64,000 nt of DNA, from positions 146,455-210,454 of the forward strand of contig NZ_JAPSLK010000007.1 in assembly GCF_031180885.1 (NCBI RefSeq). Reading direction: 5' to 3'. The translations under genes and the position numbers were made by a program. Every line of letters starts with the position of its first letter. Within the stretch, counting starts at the first letter, position 1. The notes beneath the pieces are model-generated. The model saw only the letters and a list, made by a program, of their open reading frames with translations, had not been told where the DNA came from and ran no database searches. This document shows, piece by piece, positions 18,084 to 24,922 of this stretch. Origin of the DNA: Saccharothrix sp. Its GTDB lineage: Bacteria > Actinomycetota > Actinomycetes > Mycobacteriales > Pseudonocardiaceae.

Positions 18084-19237
18084 GTGCCACCGCCGGCGTC
18101 GCGCAGGCCGCCCTGGAACACCGTCAGCCGGTGCACGTCGCCCGCGCCCTCCATGAACTCGAACGCCCGCACGTCCCGGTAGGTCTTGTTTAGCCACGGG
18201 TGTTCCAGCAGCGCGGTGGGTCCGAGCAGGTCGACGGCCAGCAGCGTGGCCTCCTCGGCGAGCCTCGTCGCGGTCAGCTTCACCGCCGAGGTCCCGTGCC
18301 GGTCCGGACGGCCCGCGTCCAGCGCGACGGCCACCTCGCGGACCCGCCGCCGGGCCACGGCCACCCGACCCGCCAGGTCGCCCAGCCGCTGTTCGTCCAC
18401 TGTGGACAGTGTGGTCCGCGCCGCCCGCGCGTAGTCCAGGACGGCGTCGGCGACCCCGAGGGACATGGCGGCCAACGAGGGCCGGTACGTCGCCAGGGTC
18501 TGCCGGGCGCCGAGGAAACCGCGGCGGCTGGGTCGGCGGTCGAAGCCCAGCACCATGTCCGGGTCGACCGCCAGCCCGTCGAAGACCAGTTCGCTGATCC
18601 GGACGCCGCGCAACCCGAGGATGGGCAGCAGCTCGCCGTGGAAGCCGGGTGCGGGCGTGTCCACCAGCACGGCCTCGATGCCGAGCGGGCCGGGCGCGCG
18701 GCGGCAGAACACCACGCCGGTCTGCGCCCGCGCCCCGGTCCCGATGTACTTCTTGGTGCCGTGCAGGGTGTAGCCGTGCTCGGCGGGGACCAGGCGGGTC
18801 TCCAGCTCGGCCGCCGCCGACCCCTTCCCGTGCTCGGTGAGCGCGAAGAACGTCCAGGTGGGTTCCTTGGTGAACCGCTCGAAGAACCGGCTCTGCTGCC
18901 GCTCGCTGCCCAGCGCCTGCACGGCGGCGCCGGCCAGGCTGGGTCCCGGCGCGGCGAGGAGCACGCCCGGGTCGCCGTGCGCGAGCCGGTCCATCACCAC
19001 CACGCGGGACAGGCACGACCCGCCGGGGAACGCGTGCGGGCCCACCCGGTAGGTCTCGCCGGCGAACCGCGGCGGGATCAGCATCGCCTCCTGCAACCGC
19101 ACGGCGGGCAGGTCGAGGTAGCGGGTGATCGCGTCCGGGTCCTCGTCCAGCACCATTCCGGGTTCGCGGAGTTCACGGGCGATCTCGACGCAATGCGCGT
19201 CCAGCGCGCGCAGGTGGTCGGGAAGTTCAGTGGTCAT
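18080..19237 (-). CDS. Acyl-CoA dehydrogenase family flavoprotein
   Basis: A 385-residue member of the FAD acyl-CoA dehydrogenase family, which desaturates an acyl thioester at the alpha-beta bond; some members act on carrier-protein-bound aminoacyl groups. The FAD/substrate segment FFALTEHGKGSAAAELETRL and the middle strand HGTKKYIGTGARAQ are clear. The C-terminal FEFMEGAGDVHRLTVFQG keeps a Glu where many members have their catalytic base (usually xEGTxxIQR). It overlaps the small dehydrogenase-like gene upstream by 11 bp, so the two may form a heteromer. The likely substrate is the ACP-bound intermediate of this pathway (inference). Confidence 0.85.
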   Translation of the reverse strand: MTTELPDHLRALDAHCVEIARELREPGMVLDEDPDAITRYLDLPAVRLQEAMLIPPRFAGETYRVGPHAFPGGSCLSRVVVMDRLAHGDPGVLLAAPGPSLAGAAVQALGSERQQSRFFERFTKEPTWTFFALTEHGKGSAAAELETRLVPAEHGYTLHGTKKYIGTGARAQTGVVFCRRAPGPLGIEAVLVDTPAPGFHGELLPILGLRGVRISELVFDGLAVDPDMVLGFDRRPSRRGFLGARQTLATYRPSLAAMSLGVADAVLDYARAARTTLSTVDEQRLGDLAGRVAVARRRVREVAVALDAGRPDRHGTSAVKLTATRLAEEATLLAVDLLGPTALLEHPWLNKTYRDVRAFEFMEGAGDVHRLTVFQGGLRDAGGGT

Positions 19238-19865
19238 GGTGGGCCGCCAGGTAGAGGGTGCCGACCTGCTCGGCGGTGAGCACCGCGCCGCCGGGTCCGT
19301 CGATGAGGAAGCTCGCCCCGCCCAGCAGCCGCAGCAACGCCCGGCCGCCGCGCACCAGGCGGGTGAACACGGCGGGCTGGACGTCGTGGCCGCCGTCCAG
19401 CAGCCCCTCGGTCTCCTCGACCAGCAGCATCGCGTCCGCCAGACCCGCCTGCACCAGTTGCCTGCCCAGCAGCGGGCCGCCCGCCGACGTGCGCTCGCCG
19501 AGGTCGGCCACGGCCAGTTCGACGGTGCTCGCGAGCACCTTGGTGTGCGCGCGGAGCAGGTGGTGGCGCAGCAGGCCGTGCCGTGCGCGCGCCGGGTCCC
19601 CGGGGGTGGGGTCGACGAGCTGGACGCAGGCCACGCCGTACCGCGCGGCCACCCGGTTGCGGACCGGCCGCACGTCCCCGCCGTGCAGCCGGCGCCCGGT
19701 CGCCGCGGACACCCACGACGGTCCTTCGGCCAGTCTTCGCGGTGTGGTGTAGGCGAAACCGCCGGGTCCGACCACCACCACGCCCGGTGTGTCGGGCGCG
19801 ACGGAGTCGTGGGCGGCGTCGAGCCGGGCGGCGTAGGTGGTCGTCGGGATTTCCAGGGTGGTCAT
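19227..19865 (-). CDS. Half-size acyl-CoA dehydrogenase-like protein
   Basis: Only 212 residues. The second half resembles the C-terminal helical bundle of acyl-CoA dehydrogenases (DLGERTSAGGPLLGRQLVQ, then AGLADAMLLVEETEGLL). The FAD-binding middle domain is absent and the first 90 residues (VVVVGPGGFAYTT) are not recognised. It could be a non-catalytic partner of the full dehydrogenase whose start it overlaps by 11 bp. ATG 19865 overlaps the stop of the KAS-like gene (ATGA). Function is unknown; the family link is tentative. Confidence 0.6.
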   Translation of the reverse strand: MTTLEIPTTTYAARLDAAHDSVAPDTPGVVVVGPGGFAYTTPRRLAEGPSWVSAATGRRLHGGDVRPVRNRVAARYGVACVQLVDPTPGDPARARHGLLRHHLLRAHTKVLASTVELAVADLGERTSAGGPLLGRQLVQAGLADAMLLVEETEGLLDGGHDVQPAVFTRLVRGGRALLRLLGGASFLIDGPGGAVLTAEQVGTLYLAAHHDH

Positions 19866-20668
19866 CGTCGTGCCTCACCGGGGGTCGGGGCGGGATCGAG
19901 GCGCACGGCGTGCGCCCGGCCGGTGCGCGGGTCGACGTCGCAGAGCAGGATTTCGGACCTGGTGTCGCGCCACAGGTCCGGCTTCTCCGCGAGCGCGAGC
20001 CACACGCTCGTGCAGTACGTGCCGGTGGCGCAGCGGACCACGCGGGACGCCGTGCCCGCCTCCACCCACGGCCCCGCGACCACCACGGTGTCCGGGTCCG
20101 TGGCGTCGAGCAGGGCCGCCAGTTCCGCCGGCGTGCCGGTCCACAGTGGACCGGCCACCGGACCGGGCGCGGCCCGGAGCACCAGGGCCGCGGCGGTCTC
20201 CGTCAACGGCGTGTCGTGCACCAGGGGGTCGTGGTAGGGCAGGGAGGTCTGCTCCAGCACGAGCAGCAGCGCCGTGTCGCACCGCCCGGACCGGTGGAAC
20301 GCGTCCGCGACCTGCAACGCCGTGTACGGCGAGCGCAGGCCCTGCTCGGACAGCGCCATGCTGTACGCGCCGCCGCCGAGCCGCGCGTTGACGTGGGCGG
20401 ACACCACCCGCAGCGGGTGCAGGTCCGGCACCGCGTAGGTCAGCAGGATGACGTCCGGCGCCGCGATCTCGGGCCCGAGGGCGGCGAGCAGGGCCTCGGC
20501 CAGTTCGGTGTAGCTGACGTTCGGGCCCTCGTGCAGCCGCCGCTCCTCGTAGGGCACGTCGTACTGGGCCAGCAGGTCTCGGTAGTACTCCAGCATGTCC
20601 TCGTCGAACGGGCACGGGTTGGTGTCGGACTTGCGCACCCCGGCCGCGCCCGCCAGCGCCAGCGCCAC
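19862..20668 (-). CDS. KAS-like (thiolase-fold) protein without active-site cysteine
   Basis: A 268-residue protein from GTG 20668. The stretch GGGAYSMALSEQGLRSPYTALQVADAF corresponds to the nucleophile helix of ketoacyl synthases, and ALLLVLEQTSLPYHDP to the following strand, but no Cys occupies the nucleophile position. The C-terminal half that supplies catalytic His and Asn is short and lacks recognisable motifs. It may be a chain-length-factor-like or scaffold partner of the KAS III at 23621-24586, or a binding protein. It starts 24 bp after the ACP-fusion stop and is coupled to the next gene by ATGA. Confidence 0.65.
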   Translation of the reverse strand: MALALAGAAGVRKSDTNPCPFDEDMLEYYRDLLAQYDVPYEERRLHEGPNVSYTELAEALLAALGPEIAAPDVILLTYAVPDLHPLRVVSAHVNARLGGGAYSMALSEQGLRSPYTALQVADAFHRSGRCDTALLLVLEQTSLPYHDPLVHDTPLTETAAALVLRAAPGPVAGPLWTGTPAELAALLDATDPDTVVVAGPWVEAGTASRVVRCATGTYCTSVWLALAEKPDLWRDTRSEILLCDVDPRTGRAHAVRLDPAPTPGEARR

Positions 20669-20692
20669 GGCTGCCTCCCTCTCCCCCGCCGG

Positions 20693-22246
20693 CTAACCGC
20701 GGCTGCGCTCGCCGGCCTGGTCGAGCGCGTAGTCGGCCAGCGAGCCGATCGTCTTCAGGTGCTCCGGCTCCAGGTCCTCCGGGTCCACCTCGATGCCGAC
20801 CGAGTCCTCCAGCGTCATCAGCACCTCCAGCACCGACGTGGAGTCCAGGTGCAGGTCCTCGAACAGCCGGGTGTCCTCGCGGGTGGCGGGCAGCTCGCGT
20901 TGCAGCACGTCGGCCAGCGCGGCCTTCACGGCCTCGATCGTCTCGTCGCGGTTCATCGGTTCGTCCCTTCGGTTGCCGCTCCGCACGGGGAGCAGGATCT
21001 GCTTGCCGAGCAGGTCTTCGGCGGTGTCCCGGCGGCGCACCAGGTGCGCCCGTCCGTCGCGCACCATGACCTCCGCCGGGTAGCCGTGGCTGAGGAACTG
21101 CACGGGTGACGCGGAAGGCCCGTAAGCGCCGGAGCGTTCGACGCCGAGCAGGTCGCCGACCGCCACCGGCGCCAGCGGGACCTTCTTGCCGATCACGTCG
21201 TTGGGCGTGCACAGCGGCCCGGTGACGGTGCAGGGCCCGGTGGCCGGCTCGTCGAACCGGGTCAGCGAGCGGATCGGGAAGTTGCGCTTGACGAAGCTGC
21301 CGATGCCGACCGCGGCCATGTGGTGGTTGGTGCCGCCGTCCGCGATCGCGAACGCCTCGCCCCGCGAGGTCTTGACGTCCAGCACCCGCACCACGTACCG
21401 GCCGGCGAACGCGACCAGGTAGCGGCCCAGTTCCATGATCAGCCGGGTGTCCGGGTGCTCGGCCAGGAACTCCTCGACGGCGGCGTTCACGCCCGCGGTG
21501 ACCGCGTCGAGGTCGAGGTCCTTCTCGTTGTCGAAGTACGCGACGCCGAGCCCGCCGCCGATGTCCACCGTGTCCAGTGGCACGCCGCAGCTCCGGTGCA
21601 GTTCGCGGGACATGGCCAGGATGCCGCGGGTGTTGTGCGCGATGTCGGCGGCGTCGAGGATGCGGGTGCCCATGTAGGCGTGCAGCCCGGCGACCCGCAC
21701 GTGCGGCAGCGTGGCCGCGAGCGCGACGACCGACGGCACGTCCTGCTCGTCGATGCCGAACTGCCGGGGTTTGCCGCCCATCGACAGCCCGGAACCCTTG
21801 GTGCTGAACGCGGGGTTGACCCGCAGCAGCACGTCGACCGGCGCGCCGCCGCGCTCGGGCACCAGGGCGTCCAGGCGGCGCAGTTCGCCGGCCGACTCCA
21901 CGACGACGGTCCGGATGCCGGCGTCCACGCACGCCCGCAGTTCGTCGTCGGTCTTGCCCGGCCCGAGGAAGATGGTGTGCTCCGGGCGGGAACCGGCCAG
22001 CCGGGCGGTGGCCAGCTCGATGGCCGACGACACCTCGGTGCCCGCGCCCGCGCGCACCAGCTCGGCGCAGACGCTGACGTTGGGGTTGGCCTTGAGCGAG
22101 AAGTAGACGTCCACCGCGGGGTGCAGGCGTTGCCGCAGGGCGGTGTAGGTGTCGCTGAGGACGTCGGCGTCGTAGAGGTAGAGCGGGGTCCCGAACTCCT
22201 CGGCGATCGCCGACACGGGGAGCCCTTGCACGTGCAGTTCGGTCAT
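20693..22246 (-). CDS. PLP-dependent decarboxylase fused to an acyl carrier protein
   Basis: One 517-residue frame holds two domains. Residues 1-415 are a fold-type III decarboxylase of the LysA/ornithine class: the Schiff-base Lys in FSLKANPN, GLHAYMGTR, the PLP phosphate site DIGGGLGVAYF, ELGRYLV and a C-terminal SGAYG. Residues about 431-517 are an acyl carrier protein with the 4'-phosphopantetheine Ser in LHLDSTSVLEVLM. An ATG at 20956 with AAGGGA upstream could also give a free ACP of 87 residues. Butirosin BtrK decarboxylates glutamyl-ACP (BtrI) in trans; here enzyme and carrier are joined. ATG 22246 (GGAGG upstream) overlaps the ATP-grasp stop. Confidence 0.85.
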   Translation of the reverse strand: MTELHVQGLPVSAIAEEFGTPLYLYDADVLSDTYTALRQRLHPAVDVYFSLKANPNVSVCAELVRAGAGTEVSSAIELATARLAGSRPEHTIFLGPGKTDDELRACVDAGIRTVVVESAGELRRLDALVPERGGAPVDVLLRVNPAFSTKGSGLSMGGKPRQFGIDEQDVPSVVALAATLPHVRVAGLHAYMGTRILDAADIAHNTRGILAMSRELHRSCGVPLDTVDIGGGLGVAYFDNEKDLDLDAVTAGVNAAVEEFLAEHPDTRLIMELGRYLVAFAGRYVVRVLDVKTSRGEAFAIADGGTNHHMAAVGIGSFVKRNFPIRSLTRFDEPATGPCTVTGPLCTPNDVIGKKVPLAPVAVGDLLGVERSGAYGPSASPVQFLSHGYPAEVMVRDGRAHLVRRRDTAEDLLGKQILLPVRSGNRRDEPMNRDETIEAVKAALADVLQRELPATREDTRLFEDLHLDSTSVLEVLMTLEDSVGIEVDPEDLEPEHLKTIGSLADYALDQAGERSRG

Positions 22247-23613
22247 CGCGCGCCTCCGGTGAAGGTGTCGAGCGCGGTCCTGGTCGCGGCGGCCAGCTCG
22301 GTCACCGCCGCGCGGTCGGGTCCGAGGGCGATGAAGTACAGGCGGCCCTCGAACGGCTCGCCCGGGTGCCGGTCCGCCATCGCGTTGACCGTGCCGAAGC
22401 ACGTGACGACGACGCCGCCCCGGACGGGGTCGATCTCGGCCAGCGGTCCCAGCGCGGTCCGCACGTCGGCGAACGCCATCGGCTCGGACAGCCGCAGGGT
22501 GTGCTGTGCGGCCAGGGACGCGGGGAGCCGGTCGGCCAGGACCTCCAGCACGCCGCCCTGGTAGGTGGACATGTTGAACCGGGCGTTGATCTCCAGCACC
22601 GGGTACACCGCGCCGTCCGCGGCGACGACGGCGTCCACGCCGACCACGCCGGTGAAGCCGTCCGCGTGCAGGGCCTTGCCGACGACGTCGGCCGCGTGCC
22701 GGATCTCGTCGTGCTGCCCGGCGTCCAGTTCGGCGGGACTGATGTGTCCCATGTGGACACCGTTGCGGGTCAGGGCCTCCTTGACGAAGTCCAGCCGCAC
22801 CTCGCCGTGGACGTCGACGGTGAGCTGGTAGTTCAGGTCCGCCCGCTTGGGCAGCCAGGTCTCCACCACCACGTGCAGCCGCTCGTCGTCGCGGCGCTTC
22901 GCGCGGGCGGTGGCCGCGCGGACGACCCGCCGCGCCTTGGCCGGGTCGTCCAGCACGACCAGGCCCTTGCCGGAGACGCCGTAGGCGTCCTTCACGACCA
23001 GCGCCGAGTCCGGTGAGCACCGGTCGCCCACCGTCGCCATCAGGTCGGCGAACTCCCCCACCGTCTCGCAACACCAGCCCGGGATCGCCCGCAGCCCGGT
23101 GTCCTCGACCAGGCGGCGGCTGTAGATCTTGCTGTTCACCCGGACCACCGTGGCCAGGTCCGGCGCCGCCACCGGCAGGCCGCTGCGCTCGGCGAGGGTC
23201 AGCCCGTCGTCGGCCAGCCCCATCGGCATGAGCCGTGCGCCGCGGGCGGCGAGCCCGCGCAGGGTGGCCAGGAGTTCCGGCGAGGTCGCCGCGCGGGCCG
23301 CCGTCGACTCCGCGGGCGGGCCGTCGGTCACCAGGACCGTCGGCGGCTCCAGCCCGAGCGACCGGACGTAGTCCAGGAAACCGGGGTCGAGCGGGTGTTG
23401 CGCGATCAGGTGGTCGTCGGGGCCGGCCAGCAGGGCGCCGAGTTCTTCCATCCTGGTGACGAGCGGGCCGGTCATGGAGAAGGCGGGGGCGGGCAGGCCG
23501 GGGAAGCCGGTCGCCCAGCGCTGCTCCACCTCGAAGTTGCAGAGGAAGACCAGCGGGGTGGCCGGGTCGCCGGTGACCGCCCGTTTCAGGGCGCGCAGGT
23601 ATCCGGTGGGCAT
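22243..23613 (-). CDS. ATP-grasp ligase, probably aminoacyl-ACP ligase
   Basis: A 456-residue protein. The ATP-grasp fold shows in ALVVKDAYGVSGKGLVVLDD (nucleotide-binding lysines and glycine loop) and VLEINARFNMSTYQGG (Mg-binding Glu and Asn). The N-terminal 180 residues form a Rossmann-like preATP-grasp domain (LVFLCNFEVEQRW at its start). ATP-grasp enzymes make carboxyl-amine or carboxyl-thiol bonds via acyl phosphates. Lying directly before a decarboxylase-ACP, this one matches the role of BtrJ, which attaches L-glutamate to a carrier protein. The substrate amino acid is inferred, not shown. Confidence 0.8.
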   Translation of the reverse strand: MPTGYLRALKRAVTGDPATPLVFLCNFEVEQRWATGFPGLPAPAFSMTGPLVTRMEELGALLAGPDDHLIAQHPLDPGFLDYVRSLGLEPPTVLVTDGPPAESTAARAATSPELLATLRGLAARGARLMPMGLADDGLTLAERSGLPVAAPDLATVVRVNSKIYSRRLVEDTGLRAIPGWCCETVGEFADLMATVGDRCSPDSALVVKDAYGVSGKGLVVLDDPAKARRVVRAATARAKRRDDERLHVVVETWLPKRADLNYQLTVDVHGEVRLDFVKEALTRNGVHMGHISPAELDAGQHDEIRHAADVVGKALHADGFTGVVGVDAVVAADGAVYPVLEINARFNMSTYQGGVLEVLADRLPASLAAQHTLRLSEPMAFADVRTALGPLAEIDPVRGGVVVTCFGTVNAMADRHPGEPFEGRLYFIALGPDRAAVTELAAATRTALDTFTGGAR

Positions 23614-23620
23614 CGTGGAG

Positions 23621-24586
23621 TCATCCTTCGTGGCGGAGGACCATGGCGGCGTAGGTGGCGCCGAGCCCGAGGGCGGTGCACACGTAGTGGCCGCCCGCGG
23701 TCAACCGGCCCCGGTCGCGGAGCTGGGTGTAGTTCAGGAACGGGTCGCTGCAGTAGCAGTGGCCGTACTCGGCCACGTTGTCCAGGAACACGGTGGCGGG
23801 GTCCGTGCCGAGCAGTTCGACGACCTTCCGCCACGACGAGACGTTCACGTTGTGCGGCACGATGAGGGCGACGTCGGCCAGGGTGAGCCCGGCCCCGGCC
23901 AGCGCCGCCCGGATCGTCTCGGCCAGCCGGGCCGCGTACGCCAGCCCGAACTCGCGGAGCAGACCGGCGTCGAGCCGGATGCCGTCGGCGTAGCGGCCGT
24001 CGGTGCGGGAGGAGTAGGACAGCACCCGGTCACCGCCGCCGGACCGGGCCCCGTCGGCCAGCCCGACCAGGCAGGCCGCCGAGGCGTCGCCCATGATCGT
24101 GGTGTTCTCGATCAGCTGCGCCATCGGGGAGAAGGCCTTCTCGCCGGTGACCACGAGCGCGAGGGCGTCCGGGTCGTCGGCGGCCGCGAGCAGCTCGCCG
24201 CACACGTCCACCGCGGCCAGGCCGCTGGCGCAGTTCTGCTGGGTGAGCGCGAACGCGTTGGCCCGGTGCAGCCCGAGCCGCGCGGCCAGGGCGGCGGCGA
24301 CGTCGAACCCGGCGGGCGCGACGTCCTGGATGGTGTGCGCGTAGACCACGTGCTTGATCCGGCCCGGGTCGGCGAGCTCGGCGACGAGCCGGGCCGCGGG
24401 CTCGGTGATGAGGTCCAGCACGGACAGGTCCGGGTCCAGGCGGAGGCGGTCGAGCCCGTGCACCTTCTGGAACAGCTTGACCTTGGCCCGGCCCAGCCGC
24501 AGGCGTGGCGCGACCGCCTCGACCGAGGACACCGGTTCCGGCACGAACGCGGCCATCGCCTCGATCGTGAGCCCGGCAGCCACCAT
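23621..24586 (-). CDS. KAS III-like 3-oxoacyl-ACP synthase, Cys-His with unusual third residue
   Basis: A 321-residue thiolase-fold condensing enzyme from ATG 24586 (GAGG seven bases upstream; GTG 24592 is possible). The nucleophile Cys is in TQQNCASGLAAVD (about residue 119) and the catalytic His in IVPHNVNVSSW. Where KAS III has Asn (YGNTSAAS), this protein reads EYGHCYCSDPF, placing His at the Asn position. It may elongate or transfer the aminoacyl-ACP made by the next two genes. It is the first gene of the nine-gene leftward operon and lies 7 bp before the ATP-grasp gene. Confidence 0.82.
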   Translation of the reverse strand: MVAAGLTIEAMAAFVPEPVSSVEAVAPRLRLGRAKVKLFQKVHGLDRLRLDPDLSVLDLITEPAARLVAELADPGRIKHVVYAHTIQDVAPAGFDVAAALAARLGLHRANAFALTQQNCASGLAAVDVCGELLAAADDPDALALVVTGEKAFSPMAQLIENTTIMGDASAACLVGLADGARSGGGDRVLSYSSRTDGRYADGIRLDAGLLREFGLAYAARLAETIRAALAGAGLTLADVALIVPHNVNVSSWRKVVELLGTDPATVFLDNVAEYGHCYCSDPFLNYTQLRDRGRLTAGGHYVCTALGLGATYAAMVLRHEG

Positions 24587-24644
24587 GTCCACACCTCGTT
24601 TCAGGCGAGCGGAAATCCGCCCGCGGGGCAATTGCGAAAAGTTT

Positions 24645-24658
24645 CGGGAGCGCTCCCG
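24645..24658. promoter_or_regulatory. Perfect 14-bp palindrome, LacI-operator-like
   Basis: CGGGAGCGCTCCCG is a perfect palindrome about 60 bp upstream of the KAS III start. It differs only at its outer bases from the TGGGAGCGCTCCCA operator known for CebR-type LacI regulators in actinomycetes. Function here is inferred; no LacI gene is in the window. Confidence 0.5.
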
Positions 24659-24870
24659 GACCGGGTGTCGCAGCCACTGCGGAGAAAATCACCGCCGCTG
24701 CCGGGCTGACAACGGAGCGCCGTTGGCACAAATTCACCCAGAGATTCCGGCCGATGGCGTTGACCTGCGATGTTACCGAATTTCCGAGCACGGCTTCGTA
24801 CGGTATCGATGAACGGCTCAACGCGGTTGCCCCGATTGGTTCCTGTGCCCGCCGGGGACCGGATATAGCT

Positions 24871-24880
24871 TTCGATCGAA
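24871..24880. promoter_or_regulatory. 10-bp palindrome upstream of the condensation-like gene
   Basis: TTCGATCGAA lies directly after a -10-like TATAGC (24864-24869), about 43 bp before ATG 24923. Its position suits an operator; short palindromes also occur by chance. Confidence 0.3.
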
Positions 24881-24922
24881 TTGCCCGGTCGACCCGGGCG
24901 TGCCCGAGGAGCAGGGGACCCG

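Larger units (their letters stand above)
24587..24922. other. Divergent intergenic region of the biosynthetic cluster
   Basis: About 336 bp between the KAS III operon (leftward) and the condensation-like gene (rightward). It contains the palindromes listed at 24645-24658 and 24871-24880 and a TATAGC -10-like box at 24864-24869. A hairpin GCCCGG/CCGGGC lies at 24883-24899 just before the ribosome site. No gene was found. Confidence 0.6.
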
